A stretch of DNA of 64,000 bases from Neotamlana nanhaiensis (GCF_000943555.1 NZ_JTDV01000002.1:422831-486830), one strand, 5' to 3'. Counted from the stretch's first letter, positions 53,442 to 62,420 are shown. The notes: a model not told the origin generated them from the sequence alone. Made by a program: numbers and translations.

Positions 53442-53813
53442 TTGATTAAACGTATACTTGTTTTTGCGCTTGTGCTAATTGGCGTATTTTTTTCATCTTA
53501 TTTTTTACATAATTATTTAATTTCAACGGCATTGTCGTTTAAGTTATGGCAGGTTTATTTGTTCCATATTATAGCAGCATTTTTGGTGTATTTATGTGTT
53601 GAAATTACCGCCGAAAAACTTCCAAATCAGGCGGGTTATGCGTATTTAATGCTGATGTTTTTTAAAATTGGCGCCTTTGTTTTAATTTTTCAAGAATCTG
53701 TATTTGCAAAAGAGCATTTGCTTAAAGTAGAGTCGGTAGCATTGGTTGTGCCATTATTCTTATTTTTAATTATTGAAGCAATTGCAGTAGCACGACTGCT
53801 TAATAGTAAATAA
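53442..53813 (+). CDS. Small membrane protein of the atp operon (DUF6168-like)
   Basis: A 123-residue protein with four predicted transmembrane helices (residues about 5-25, 38-58, 66-86, 98-118). It lies 2 bases after the AtpZ-like gene and before atpB, the position often taken by an AtpI/second assembly factor in Flavobacteriaceae. I think it belongs to DUF6168; function not established. The start codon is TTG at 53442, with no ATG in frame upstream. A promoter for atpB lies in the gap after it. Confidence 0.72.
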   Translation: MIKRILVFALVLIGVFFSSYFLHNYLISTALSFKLWQVYLFHIIAAFLVYLCVEITAEKLPNQAGYAYLMLMFFKIGAFVLIFQESVFAKEHLLKVESVALVVPLFLFLIIEAIAVARLLNSK

Positions 53814-53878
53814 ATTAAGCTTTTAGGTCGAAAAAACGTAAATTCTAACTGTTAAAGAAAACTAAACAAAAAAAGGGC

Positions 53879-53907
53879 TTGGTTTTTTAAATTATTGTTT
53901 ACATTTG
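53879..53907 (+). promoter_or_regulatory. Promoter for atpB and downstream F1Fo genes
   Basis: TTG (53879-53881), an 18-base spacer and TACATTTG (53900-53907) fit the Bacteroidota consensus TTG-N19-TAnnTTTG. Placed 46 bases before the chosen atpB start, it would let the F1Fo genes be expressed independently of sprE and bactofilin. Confidence 0.65.
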
Positions 53908-53953
53908 CACAAAATTTTACAAAGCCTAAATGTTATTATTTAGAAAAGAAATT

Positions 53954-55072
53954 ATGATAGCAAAACAATCTATCAAGTTTTTAGTCGTATTGTTCATATT
54001 AACAGCTTCATTTGCAGTATTTGCTAATGGAGGCGACCATGAAAACCAACACGCTGAAGGAAACCAAATCGATACTCAAGAAGAAATTAACGAGTACATT
54101 GCGCATCACTTAAAAGATTCTCACGATTTTCATTTTTATACCAACAATGCTACGGGGTCGCATTTTGGTTTTCCGTTGCCAGTAATTGTTTGGACTAGCG
54201 AAGGGTTAAAAACATTTATGTCTTCAGAATTTCACCACGACGATGCTGGTCATGTTATTGTTGAAAAGGATGGTGTAAAATTAACTAAAATTCACAGTAA
54301 AATTTACGAATTAGAAGCAGGTGCGCACGAAGTGACATTGGACGATCATCACCATGCAACAAACGCACACAAAGTGTTAGATTTTTCTATCACTAAAAGT
54401 GTGTTCGGTATGTTGTTAGCTGGTTTACTAATGCTTTTAGGATTTGGTGCTTTAGCTAGAGGGTATAAAAAAGGTCATGTGCCAACTGGTATTGGTCGTT
54501 TCTTAGAGCCGCTAGTGATTTATGTTCGCGACGAAATAGCGAAGCCAAATATTGGTGAGAAAAAATACAGAAAATTCATGGGCTTTTTATTAACCGTGTT
54601 TTTCTTTATCTGGATATTAAACTTATTAGGATTAACGCCACTAGGATTTAATGTAACGGGGCAAATAGCAGTAACCGTATGTTTAGCTATTTTTACCATG
54701 TTAATTTATATGTTTAGCGGTAGTAAAGATTTTTGGGCGCATACTTTATGGATGCCAGGTGTACCAGTGCTTTTACGTCCTATATTGGCAGTAATTGAAT
54801 TGGTTGGTTTTGTGTTAATTAAACCATTCTCGTTATTAGTTCGTTTATTTGCAAACATGACGGCAGGTCACTTTGTGGTAATGAGCTTAATTGCTTTAAT
54901 GATTACTATGAAAGAAGCCTTTGGTCCAGTAGCGTCAACAGGAATGTCGTTAGTGTTAGCATTATTTATATCGGTTATCGAAATATTGGTAGCTTTTTTA
55001 CAAGCGTTTATTTTTACGATGTTATCATCGTTATTTATAGGGATGGCTGTTGAAGAACACGAGCATCACTAA
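53954..55072 (+). CDS. atpB: F1Fo ATP synthase subunit a
   Basis: Membrane stator subunit that provides the half-channels for proton translocation. The essential Arg lies in LLVRLFANMTAGH (residue 297 from this start). The N-terminus is extended by about 140 residues: a signal-like segment (IKFLVVLFILTASFAVFA) and a periplasmic His-rich stretch (HHLKDSHDFHF, EFHHDD, LDDHHHATNAHK) before the first conserved helix. Such extension is known in Bacteroidota AtpB. An ATG 24 bases upstream is an alternative start. The C-terminus is also His/Glu-rich. Confidence 0.95.
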   Translation: MIAKQSIKFLVVLFILTASFAVFANGGDHENQHAEGNQIDTQEEINEYIAHHLKDSHDFHFYTNNATGSHFGFPLPVIVWTSEGLKTFMSSEFHHDDAGHVIVEKDGVKLTKIHSKIYELEAGAHEVTLDDHHHATNAHKVLDFSITKSVFGMLLAGLLMLLGFGALARGYKKGHVPTGIGRFLEPLVIYVRDEIAKPNIGEKKYRKFMGFLLTVFFFIWILNLLGLTPLGFNVTGQIAVTVCLAIFTMLIYMFSGSKDFWAHTLWMPGVPVLLRPILAVIELVGFVLIKPFSLLVRLFANMTAGHFVVMSLIALMITMKEAFGPVASTGMSLVLALFISVIEILVAFLQAFIFTMLSSLFIGMAVEEHEHH

Positions 55073-55088
55073 ATATAAATTTGTTTAA

Positions 55089-55301
<213 letters not shown>

Positions 55302-55327
55302 TTTATTTCCGCATTAAACACAAAAAT

Positions 55328-55367
55328 CCAGAACACCTGTAACGGTTGGTTGCAGGTTCTGGTTTTT
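55328..55367 (+). terminator. Hairpin with T-tract between atpE and atpF
   Basis: CCAGAA-CA-CCTG (55328-55339) pairs with CAGG-TTCTGG (55353-55362), leaving a two-base bulge and a 13-base loop, followed by TTTTT. This is shaped like an intrinsic terminator but lies inside the atp operon, 27 bases after atpE, so it probably acts partially. Confidence 0.7.
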
Positions 55368-55407
55368 AAAACAATTAAACAATAAATAACCCATTTAATA
55401 AAAAAAC

Positions 55408-55908
55408 ATGGATCAGTTATTAAACGATTTTTCACCAGGTTTGTTTTTCATGCAAGCCATCATTTTAATAATTTTAATATTATTAATGCGCAAATTTGCA
55501 TGGAAACCTATTTTAAGTTCGTTACAAGATCGTGAAGATGGTATTAAAAATGCCTTAGAATCTGCTGAAAATGCAAAGTTAGAAATGCAAAATCTTCAAG
55601 CAGATAACGACAGACTTTTAAAAGAAGCTAGAGCAGAACGTGAAGCGATGCTTAAAGAAGCACGTGAGCTTAAAGATAAAATGATTGATGATGCTAAAAC
55701 TGAAGCACAAGAGCAAGCTAATAAAATGATTGCTCAAGCTCAAGCATCTATCGAAAGCGAAAAGAAAGCAGCTATGGCAGAACTTAAAAGTCAAGTGGCT
55801 GGTATTTCTTTAGAAATCGCAGAAAAAGTAGTACGTACAGAATTATCTAACAAAGACAAACAATTACAATTAGTAGAGTCTATGTTAGAAGATAAACAAT
55901 TAAACTAA
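55408..55908 (+). CDS. atpF: F1Fo ATP synthase subunit b
   Basis: Peripheral stalk subunit. One N-terminal membrane helix (FFMQAIILIILILLMRKFAW, residues about 13-32) is followed by a long, charged coiled coil rich in Glu, Lys and Ala (residues 45-145) that binds subunit delta and F1. Length 166 is normal. Six bases separate it from atpH. Confidence 0.95.
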   Translation: MDQLLNDFSPGLFFMQAIILIILILLMRKFAWKPILSSLQDREDGIKNALESAENAKLEMQNLQADNDRLLKEARAEREAMLKEARELKDKMIDDAKTEAQEQANKMIAQAQASIESEKKAAMAELKSQVAGISLEIAEKVVRTELSNKDKQLQLVESMLEDKQLN

Positions 55909-55914
55909 TACAAG

Positions 55915-56451
55915 ATGTCTGGAGCAAGAGCAGCCATACGTTACGCTAAAGCCGTGTTTAGTTTAGCATCAGATCAAAACACAACCGAGGTTGTAAATAA
56001 TGATATGAAGCTAATTGCAAACACCATAGCAGAAAGCAAAGACTTAAGTGATATGCTTCAAAGTCCAGTAATTACTTCAACCGTAAAACAATCGGTGTTA
56101 AACGAAGTTTTTAAAGGTACAGACAAATCAACTTTAAGTTTAATAAATACATTAATAAGCAATAACCGTATCGCTATTTTAAATGATGTAGCGGTAAAAT
56201 TTAATCAACTTTTCGATGCTTCGAAAGGTATTGAGTTGGCAACAGTTACCACAGCTGTAGCAATTACTCCTGCTATTGAAGCTAAAGTTTTAGCAAAAGC
56301 TAAAGAACTTACTGGGAAAACAGTTGAAATTAAAAACGTTATTGACGACACTATTTTAGGCGGTTTCATTTTACGCATTGGCGATGTACAATACAACGCA
56401 AGTGTAGCAAACCAACTAAATAAACTAAAACAAGAATTTACAATAAATTAA
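55915..56451 (+). CDS. atpH: F1Fo ATP synthase subunit delta
   Basis: Links the peripheral stalk to the top of F1. Helical N-terminal domain (ARAAIRYAKAVFSLASDQ, near residues 3-20) and the C-terminal GGFILRIGDVQYNASVANQLNKLKQ segment typical of the delta family. Length 178. A palindromic AT-rich repeat of 38 bases separates it from atpA. Confidence 0.94.
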   Translation: MSGARAAIRYAKAVFSLASDQNTTEVVNNDMKLIANTIAESKDLSDMLQSPVITSTVKQSVLNEVFKGTDKSTLSLINTLISNNRIAILNDVAVKFNQLFDASKGIELATVTTAVAITPAIEAKVLAKAKELTGKTVEIKNVIDDTILGGFILRIGDVQYNASVANQLNKLKQEFTIN

Positions 56452-56454
56452 AAT

Positions 56455-56492
56455 AATTCAGAATTCAGAATTCAGTATTCTGAATTCAAAAT
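56455..56492. repeat. GAATTC-rich palindromic repeat between atpH and atpA
   Basis: Three direct AATTCAG units followed by the inverted TTCTGAATTC arm, able to fold on itself. Related words recur at 58,081-58,102 and (as AATTCAT units) 58,447-58,480, on either side of the four-helix-bundle gene. Confidence 0.65.
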
Positions 56493-56501
56493 TTAATAAA
56501 G

Positions 56502-58079
56502 ATGGCAGAAGTAAAACCAGCTGAAATATCAGCAATCTTAAAACAACAACTATCAGGTTTCGAAGCAAGTGCTTCGTTAGATGAGGTAGGAACTGTATTA
56601 ACTGTAGGTGATGGTATTGTACGTGCTTACGGATTATCGAACTCACAATACGGTGAGCTAGTAGAATTTGAAGGCGGCTTAGAAGGTATCGTACTTAACC
56701 TTGAAGAGGATAACGTAGGTATCGTATTATTAGGTGCTTCAAAAGGTGTAAAAGAAGGTTCTACAGTAAAAAGAAAAGGTGTAATTGCTTCTATTAATGT
56801 AGGTGAAGGTATTGTTGGTCGTGTGGTTGATACTTTAGGTAACCCAATAGATGGTAAAGGACCTATCGCTGGCGAAACTTACCAAATGCCATTAGAGCGT
56901 AAAGCGCCTGGTGTTATTTATCGTGAGCCTGTAACCGAGCCATTACAAACTGGTATTAAGTCTATCGATGCAATGATTCCTGTTGGTCGTGGTCAACGTG
57001 AGCTTGTTATTGGTGACCGTCAAACTGGTAAAACTACAGTTTGTATCGATACCATCTTAAATCAAAAGGAATTTTACGATGCTGGTGAGCCAGTATATTG
57101 TATATATGTTGCTGTTGGGCAAAAAGCTTCAACGGTTGCAAACATTGCTAAAACTTTAGAAGATAAAGGCGCTTTAGCATACACAACTATTGTTGCTGCA
57201 AACGCATCAGATCCTGCTCCAATGCAAGTTTACGCGCCAATGGCAGGTGCTGCAATTGGTGAGTATTTTAGAGATACTGGTCGTCCTGCTTTAATTATTT
57301 ACGATGATTTATCAAAGCAAGCAGTAGCATACCGTGAGGTATCGTTATTATTACGTCGTCCACCAGGACGTGAGGCGTATCCAGGTGACGTTTTCTACTT
57401 ACACTCGCGTTTATTAGAGCGTTCGGCTAAAGTTATTAACGACGATAACATTGCTAAAGAAATGAACGATTTACCAGAAAGCCTTAAGCCAATTGTAAAA
57501 GGTGGTGGTTCGTTAACAGCTTTACCAATTATTGAAACACAAGCGGGCGACGTTTCGGCTTATATCCCAACGAACGTAATTTCTATTACCGACGGACAGA
57601 TTTTCTTAGAGTCAGATTTATTTAACTCTGGTGTTCGTCCAGCAATTAACGTAGGTATTTCGGTATCTCGTGTTGGTGGTAATGCACAAATTAAATCAAT
57701 GAAAAAGGTATCTGGTACTTTAAAATTAGACCAAGCACAGTTCCGTGAGTTAGAAGCTTTCGCGAAGTTTGGTTCAGATTTAGATGCAGCTACTTTAAAC
57801 GTAATTGAAAAAGGTAAACGTAATGTTGAAATCTTAAAGCAAGCACAAAACGATCCGTTTACAGTTGAAGATCAAATTGCAATTATTTATGCAGGATCTA
57901 AAAACTTATTAAGAGACGTACCAGTAGATAAAGTAAAAGAATTTGAAGCTAATTACATCGAGTTTTTAAACGCTAAACACCGTGGTGTTTTAGATACTTT
58001 AAAATCAGGTAAATTAACCGACGAAGCAACTGATACTTTAGTAGCGGTAGCAAACGAATTATCGGCGAAATATAAATAA
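56502..58079 (+). CDS. atpA: F1Fo ATP synthase subunit alpha
   Basis: Non-catalytic nucleotide-binding subunit of F1. Walker [10 protein letters not shown] (residues 171-179), [19 protein letters not shown], and the [26 protein letters not shown] region are invariant in AtpA. Length 525 is usual. The 3' end is followed by a repeat and the inserted four-helix-bundle gene rather than directly by atpG. Confidence 0.98.
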   Translation: MAEVKPAEISAILKQQLSGFEASASLDEVGTVLTVGDGIVRAYGLSNSQYGELVEFEGGLEGIVLNLEEDNVGIVLLGASKGVKEGSTVKRKGVIASINVGEGIVGRVVDTLGNPIDGKGPIAGETYQMPLERKAPGVIYREPVTEPLQTGIKSIDAMIPVGRGQRELVIGDRQTGKTTVCIDTILNQKEFYDAGEPVYCIYVAVGQKASTVANIAKTLEDKGALAYTTIVAANASDPAPMQVYAPMAGAAIGEYFRDTGRPALIIYDDLSKQAVAYREVSLLLRRPPGREAYPGDVFYLHSRLLERSAKVINDDNIAKEMNDLPESLKPIVKGGGSLTALPIIETQAGDVSAYIPTNVISITDGQIFLESDLFNSGVRPAINVGISVSRVGGNAQIKSMKKVSGTLKLDQAQFRELEAFAKFGSDLDAATLNVIEKGKRNVEILKQAQNDPFTVEDQIAIIYAGSKNLLRDVPVDKVKEFEANYIEFLNAKHRGVLDTLKSGKLTDEATDTLVAVANELSAKYK

Positions 58080-58080
58080 T

Positions 58081-58102
58081 TTTGAATTAGGAATTCAGAA
58101 TT
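58081..58102. repeat. GAATTC/AATTATGA repeat left of four-helix-bundle gene
   Basis: TTTGAATTAGGAATTCAGAA runs directly into the start of the four-helix-bundle gene; the words match the repeat at 56,455 and, inverted, the array at 58,447. Confidence 0.55.
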
Positions 58103-58447
58103 ATGAGTTACAAGGCAAGTGGTAATGCTATTGTTGATAGAAGTTTTTACTTTGCTTGTGATATTGTAATTTATGCTGAAAAACTAAAAGAAAAACGTTA
58201 TTTTGAAATAGCAAATCAATTACTAAAGTCTGGTACTAGTATAGGTGCTAATGTGAGAGAATCACAAAGAGGCGTTAGTAAAAAAGATTTTAAAAATAAA
58301 TTAGGAATTGCTCTTAAGGAAGCTGACGAAACATCCTTTTGGTTGGACGTTATAGAAGAAACAAAAATTTTTAATGTTCCTTCAAGTTTAAGGGAAGATT
58401 GTGAAACACTAATTAAACTTTTAGTTTCAATTATAAAAAATTCATAA
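58103..58447 (+). CDS. Four-helix-bundle protein (S23 / IVS family)
   Basis: A 114-residue protein of the family first seen as intervening-sequence proteins within 23S rRNA genes and related to the Avd accessory protein of diversity-generating retroelements. Hallmarks: the FACDIVIYAEKL helix, IANQLLKSGTSIGANVRESQRG (a conserved RSATSIGANIxEA-like motif) and LKEADETSFWLDVI. Predicted all-helical, no catalytic residues. It sits between atpA and atpG, where no ATP synthase subunit is expected, with related AT-rich repeats on both sides, which points to an inserted cassette. Function unknown. Confidence 0.9.
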   Translation: MSYKASGNAIVDRSFYFACDIVIYAEKLKEKRYFEIANQLLKSGTSIGANVRESQRGVSKKDFKNKLGIALKEADETSFWLDVIEETKIFNVPSSLREDCETLIKLLVSIIKNS

Positions 58448-58480
58448 TCTGTAATTCATAATTCATAATTCATAATTTGA
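58447..58480. repeat. Tandem AATTCATA repeat right of four-helix-bundle gene
   Basis: Three to four tandem copies of an 8-base AATTCATA word run up to the atpG start. On the reverse strand it reads AATTATGAATTATGA, the same word family as at the left boundary, so the two flanks are inverted relative to each other. Confidence 0.65.
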
Positions 58481-58483
58481 AAT

Positions 58484-59344
58484 ATGGCAAATCTAAAAGA
58501 AATACGTAGTAGAATATCATCGGTGTCTTCAACCATGCAGATTACCAGTGCCATGAAAATGGTATCGGCTGCAAAGCTAAAGAAGGCGCAAGACGCCATT
58601 ACTGCTATGCGTCCGTATGCAGATAAACTTACCGAGCTTTTACAAACGTTAAGCGCAACGTTAAATGATGATTCTGGTAGTGTTTTTGCAACGCAACGCG
58701 AGGTAAAAAAGGTTTTAATTGTAGCTATAACTTCAAACAGAGGTTTAGCAGGTGCTTTTAACTCTAACATTATAAAAGAAGTTAACAAGCTTACAAACGA
58801 AACTTACGCAAACCAAGAAGTATCTTATATTGCTATTGGTAAAAAAGCGAACGATGCCTTTAAGAAAAGCAATAAGGTAATTGCCAATAATAGTGATGTT
58901 TTTGATGATTTAACTTTTGAAAACGTGGCTGCAATTGCGCAAGGCTTAATGGATAAGTTTGTTGCAGGTGATTTTGATAAAATTGAAATAGTTTACAACA
59001 AGTTTAAAAATGCGGCGACTCAAATAGTAATGACCGAGCAGTTTTTACCATTAATTCCTGTTGAAGCTGAAGCTAACGTAAACGCCGATTATATTTTCGA
59101 ACCTTCGAAAGCAGAAATCGTTGAAGAGTTAATTCCAAAGTCATTAAAAATCCAGTTGTACAAAGGTATTCGCGATTCGTTTGCATCAGAGCACGGTGCA
59201 CGTATGACGGCGATGCATAAAGCAACCGATAACGCTAAAGAGTTAAGAGATCAGCTTAAATTAACATACAACAAAGCGCGTCAAGCAGCTATTACCAACG
59301 AAATCTTAGAAATTGTTGGTGGAGCGGAAGCGTTGAATAATTAA
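58484..59344 (+). CDS. atpG: F1Fo ATP synthase subunit gamma
   Basis: Central rotor shaft of F1. N-terminal ANLKEIRSRISSVSSTMQITSAMKMVSAAKL is the gamma signature, and the C-terminal SEHGARMTAMHKATDNAKELRDQLKLTYNKARQAAITNEILEIVGGAEAL forms the other half of the coiled coil (quoted here as overlapping family hallmarks near residues 235-283). Length 286. Last F1Fo gene in the window; atpD and atpC are not adjacent, as usual in Bacteroidota. Its final codons are partly duplicated in the following spacer. Confidence 0.96.
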   Translation: MANLKEIRSRISSVSSTMQITSAMKMVSAAKLKKAQDAITAMRPYADKLTELLQTLSATLNDDSGSVFATQREVKKVLIVAITSNRGLAGAFNSNIIKEVNKLTNETYANQEVSYIAIGKKANDAFKKSNKVIANNSDVFDDLTFENVAAIAQGLMDKFVAGDFDKIEIVYNKFKNAATQIVMTEQFLPLIPVEAEANVNADYIFEPSKAEIVEELIPKSLKIQLYKGIRDSFASEHGARMTAMHKATDNAKELRDQLKLTYNKARQAAITNEILEIVGGAEALNN

Positions 59345-59436
59345 ACGAGCCAAAAGCGAGTTAAATTATAAAAAGAGCGGAAGCGTTGAACAACTAATTG
59401 GACGATAGTCAAATTAGCTAAGCGCTGAACAATTAA
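59321..59436 (+). repeat. Partial tandem copies of the atpG tail
   Basis: The last 24 bases of atpG (59321-59344, GAGCGGAAGCGTTGAATAATTAA, encoding AEALNN-stop) recur almost exactly at 59375-59397 (GAGCGGAAGCGTTGAACAACTAA, same residues) and in a diverged form at 59419-59436 (AAGCGCTGAACAATTAA). Likely a local duplication. Confidence 0.6.
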
Positions 59437-59481
59437 AAATATTTAGTCTCAGTACTAAAACAAATAAAACTGAACAAACTA

Positions 59482-59516
59482 GAAAAGTCTCATTGCATTA
59501 AATGAGGCTTTTTTTA
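59482..59516 (+). terminator. Intrinsic terminator of the atp operon
   Basis: Stem AAAAGTCTCATT / AATGAGGCTTTT (from about 59483-59494 to 59501-59512, one G-T pair) with a six-base loop and a long T-tract. It lies 140 bases after atpG and overlaps any upstream extension of the next gene, supporting the later start chosen there. Confidence 0.88.
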
Positions 59517-59564
59517 TGGCATCCATTTTGTAAACGTTATATTTATAAATCTAAAATAAGCGTT

Positions 59565-60071
59565 ATGAATCTTTTAAAGCAAACTATCTCTGCTGTAATT
59601 TTAATGCTAATAACCATGAGTTTTTCGCAGTGTGCAAGTATCAATACATTAGAAAAGAACCCAAGTGTAACACTTAAGCAAGTATATTACGAAACTTGGG
59701 TAGCAGGTGTAAAAGGCGGTGGTTCTGGTGTTAATTTGTTTCTTCCTATTCAATCAAACACAAATAAATCTGTTTTAGATTCTGTTTATTTTCAAGGTAA
59801 AGGCACTAAATTAGAACTGATCAACCAGCAATTGGCTGTAGGACGTTTTAAAACTGAAGCTAATAGGCCGAAACAAGATATTATTATGAGTAATGAACCG
59901 TATGCCGAATATGGTCAAAATAGGTTAACGTATACGCCTAAAATACCTTTCGAACTTGAAGAAAATGAATGTGTTATAAGTTACCTAGAAAACGGAACTA
60001 AAAAGTATTTTAAGGTAGACGATGTTGTTTTTAAAAAATCTCGACCTATACCTTCGGTAAAACCACAATAA
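59565..60071 (+). CDS. Hypothetical secreted protein, possible lipoprotein
   Basis: Unrecognised 168-residue protein. The N-terminus has Lys5 and a hydrophobic stretch (ISAVILMLITMSF) ending in SFSQC, so Cys23 could be lipidated, although Gln before Cys is atypical. The mature part is predicted beta-rich with repeated hydrophobic/charged alternation and a Pro/Ser end; no family motif found. Start at 59565 is taken because an in-frame ATG at 59502 lies within the atp terminator. Monocistronic, followed 65 bases later by a flippase. Confidence 0.65.
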   Translation: MNLLKQTISAVILMLITMSFSQCASINTLEKNPSVTLKQVYYETWVAGVKGGGSGVNLFLPIQSNTNKSVLDSVYFQGKGTKLELINQQLAVGRFKTEANRPKQDIIMSNEPYAEYGQNRLTYTPKIPFELEENECVISYLENGTKKYFKVDDVVFKKSRPIPSVKPQ

Positions 60072-60136
60072 GCCTAACCTATATTTTGCTTTAAGAAAAC
60101 TAAAAGCTTATTTTTAACCATCAAAGAATTTATTAA

Positions 60137-61597
60137 TTGAGCGGACTCAAAACATTATTCAAGCAAACATTTATTTACGGTTTAGCTACTGTTTTACCTA
60201 GAATGTTAAGCTTTTTACTGGTACGTCTTCATACCGACGAAAGTGTTTTAAGCTCGGTGGCCGATTACGGTGATGTATCACTCATTTTTTCATACTTCGT
60301 ACTCTTTAATGTTATTTTAGCCTACGGCATGGAAACTGCTTTTTTTCGGTTTTTTAATAAAGAAGATGATAAATCTAAAGTCGTTGGAACATCAGCTATT
60401 TCCTTAATAGTTTCTTCTTTCATGTTTTTTGCACTTGCGCTTCTTTTTAAAAGTCAGATTGCTGCGTTAACCGATTTAAAAGAAACCTATATAAATCTGG
60501 TTATTTGGATTTTATTACTGGATGCCCTCGTTATTATTCCGTTTGCTTGGTTACGCGCTAATGCGAGACCAATAAAATACGCTGTTATTAAAATTTTAAA
60601 CGTAATAATAAATCTAGGATTAAACCTCTTTTTGTTATTGTGGTTGAAAGATTTAGCCGAAGAAAGCACCATTTTAAACACTATTTACAAGCCAAACTTC
60701 GAAATTAATTACATTTTCATAGCAAACTTGGTTGCGAGCGCTGTTACACTTTTGTTGATGCTTTCTTTTTATTTTAAAATAAAATACACGTTCAATAAGG
60801 CACTTTGGAAACAAATGATGCAATATGCCTTTCCTGTTTTAATTGCAGGTGTTGCATTTTCGATTAATGAAACTTTCGATAGAATTTTACTTGATAAACT
60901 CTTACCAGAAAACATCGCCAAAACCGAAATTGGGATGTATTCGGCATGCTATAAATTGGCATTGTTCATGACACTTTTTGCGACAGCATATCGTTTAGGT
61001 ATTGAACCTTTCTTTTTTAGTCATGCAAAAACGGAAAACCCTCAAAAAAACTATGCCAGAATTTTAGAGTATTTTGTAATTTTTGGTTCTGTAATTTTTT
61101 TAGGCGTTGTAGTGTTTGCCGATGTTTTAAAAGTAATTTTTATAGGTGATGAAGCCTATTGGAAAGCCATGTGGATTGTACCTATTATTTTGTTAGCAAA
61201 TTTTTGTTTAGGAATATACCACAATCTTTCGGTGTGGTACAAAATAACCGATAGAACAAAATTTGGCGCATACATTTCGGTTTTTGGCGCGTTGTTAACC
61301 CTATTATTAAATTTTTGGTTAATACCAATTATGAGTTACAAAGGATCAGCAATAGCAACATTAACGGCTTATGCAAGTATGATGTTGGCATCGTATTTGT
61401 TCGGAAAAAAATATTATCCAATTCCTTATAACATTAAAAAAATAACACTGTATTTATCAGGTTCAATTTTGTTTTCGTTGATATCGTTTTATCAATTTAG
61501 AGGCAATTATGTGGTAGGAGTTTCTATGTTAATTGTATTTTTGGCTATCGTTTACGCCTTAGAGAAAAACACCATAAAACAATTATTAAAAAAATAA
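60137..61597 (+). CDS. Polysaccharide/lipid flippase of the MOP superfamily
   Basis: A 486-residue polytopic protein with about fourteen hydrophobic segments. [24 protein letters not shown] at the N-terminus and [20 protein letters not shown] are typical of bacterial polysaccharide-flippase proteins that are usually found upstream of dut and a sugar nucleotidyltransferase in flavobacteria. Start codon TTG at 60137; no ATG in frame upstream. Distinct from the Wzx-like gene at 18682, so a separate envelope glycan is likely its substrate. dut follows by 1 base. Confidence 0.85.
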   Translation: MSGLKTLFKQTFIYGLATVLPRMLSFLLVRLHTDESVLSSVADYGDVSLIFSYFVLFNVILAYGMETAFFRFFNKEDDKSKVVGTSAISLIVSSFMFFALALLFKSQIAALTDLKETYINLVIWILLLDALVIIPFAWLRANARPIKYAVIKILNVIINLGLNLFLLLWLKDLAEESTILNTIYKPNFEINYIFIANLVASAVTLLLMLSFYFKIKYTFNKALWKQMMQYAFPVLIAGVAFSINETFDRILLDKLLPENIAKTEIGMYSACYKLALFMTLFATAYRLGIEPFFFSHAKTENPQKNYARILEYFVIFGSVIFLGVVVFADVLKVIFIGDEAYWKAMWIVPIILLANFCLGIYHNLSVWYKITDRTKFGAYISVFGALLTLLLNFWLIPIMSYKGSAIATLTAYASMMLASYLFGKKYYPIPYNIKKITLYLSGSILFSLISFYQFRGNYVVGVSMLIVFLAIVYALEKNTIKQLLKK

Positions 61598-61598
61598 T

Positions 61599-62033
61599 AT
61601 GAAAATAAAAATAGTAAACAAATCCAATCACGAGTTGCCACATTACGAAACTTTGGCATCGGCAGGAATGGATTTACGAGCAAACCTATCCGAATCGCGC
61701 ATTTTAAAGCCTTTAGAGCGCACCATAGTCGGTACAGGCTTATACATGGAGTTACCAGTAGGTTTTGAGGCTCAAGTGCGCCCAAGAAGTGGTTTAGCGG
61801 CCAAAAAAGGTATTACCGTACTAAACGCTCCTGGAACTATCGATGCCGATTACAGAGGAGAAATAGGCGTAATTTTGGTAAATTTATCCAACGATGATTT
61901 CGAAATTAACAACGGCGAGCGCATTGCGCAATTAGTTATTGCAAAACACGAGCGTGCCGAATGGGAAATCGTTGAAGCACTCTCAGAAACTGCTAGAGGC
62001 GAAGGTGGTTTTGGAAGTACAGGGGTTAAGTAA
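61599..62033 (+). CDS. dut: dUTP diphosphatase
   Basis: Hydrolyses dUTP to dUMP and pyrophosphate, keeping uracil out of DNA. Trimeric dUTPase motifs in order: [22 protein letters not shown] (motif 2), [20 protein letters not shown] (motif 3), GERIAQLVI (motif 4) and the C-terminal [10 protein letters not shown] arm that closes over substrate. Length 144. It begins 1 base after the flippase stop. The following sequence is a hairpin-bounded GIY-YIG gene. Confidence 0.96.
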   Translation: MKIKIVNKSNHELPHYETLASAGMDLRANLSESRILKPLERTIVGTGLYMELPVGFEAQVRPRSGLAAKKGITVLNAPGTIDADYRGEIGVILVNLSNDDFEINNGERIAQLVIAKHERAEWEIVEALSETARGEGGFGSTGVK

Positions 62034-62036
62034 CCA

Positions 62037-62056
62037 ATTCCTGCGAAAGCAGGAAT
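62037..62056. repeat. Perfect 8-bp hairpin with GAAA tetraloop (left of GIY-YIG gene)
   Basis: ATTCCTGC-GAAA-GCAGGAAT, immediately after the dut stop. The downstream hairpin has the same design in inverted orientation, with the same ATC tail. Related to short GAAA-loop hairpins that recur in Bacteroidota intergenic regions. Confidence 0.75.
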
Positions 62057-62073
62057 CTCAAAATAAAGCCATC

Positions 62074-62388
62074 ATGAAACTTTGGTATGTCTATATCATG
62101 GCAAACAAGCCCAATGGTGTCTTGTACATTGGTGTAACTGATAATTTGGATGAAAGAGTAAAAGAGCATAAGTTAAAAGTTTACCCAAAGTCATTTACGG
62201 CAAAATATAATTGTGATAAACTGATTTATTTTGAAGAATTTAGTGAAGGAAAAATTGCAGAGAGAAGGGAAAGGCAGTTCAAAAAATGGAAACGTGATTG
62301 GAAAATTGAATTAATTGAGGAAATGAATCCAAGTTGGTCAGATTTAAGTGCCAACTGGAACTTGAATTACAATAAAATTAGGAAATAA
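62074..62388 (+). CDS. GIY-YIG nuclease-superfamily protein
   Basis: A 104-residue stand-alone GIY-YIG domain: WYVYIMANKPNGVLYIGVTDNL supplies the two Tyr motifs (split YVYI ... YIGVT), with the following RVKEHK Arg, and ERRERQFKKWKRDWKIELIE near the C-terminus holding the conserved metal-site Glu. An in-frame ATG 135 bases upstream would lie inside dut and is rejected; the chosen ATG places WYVYI at the usual position. Most similar to the small UPF0213-like, stand-alone members, abundant in Bacteroidota. It interrupts the dut to nucleotidyltransferase run and is boxed by inverted hairpins. Confidence 0.88.
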   Translation: MKLWYVYIMANKPNGVLYIGVTDNLDERVKEHKLKVYPKSFTAKYNCDKLIYFEEFSEGKIAERRERQFKKWKRDWKIELIEEMNPSWSDLSANWNLNYNKIRK

Positions 62389-62402
62389 ATTAAAATAAAA
62401 GA

Positions 62403-62420
62403 TACCCGCTTTCGTGGGCA
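62403..62420. repeat. Inverted-orientation hairpin right of GIY-YIG gene
   Basis: Forward strand reads TACCCGC-TTTC-GTGGGCA; on the minus strand this is GCCCAC-GAAA-GCGGGTATC, the same GAAA-loop design and trailing ATC as the left hairpin but pointing the other way. It lies 12 bases after the gene and just before the nucleotidyltransferase start. Confidence 0.7.

Noticed and set aside
58447-58480. Short tandem repeat considered as a CRISPR fragment
   Set aside because: Units are 8 bases and contiguous, without spacers; no cas genes are present.
59502-59564. Upstream ATG extending the possible lipoprotein by 21 residues
   Set aside because: It lies within the stem and T-tract of the atp operon terminator and would hide the signal peptide.
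61939-62073. Upstream extension of the GIY-YIG protein into dut
   Set aside because: Reads the dut 3' end in another frame and passes through the hairpin; the GIY domain starts at the chosen ATG.
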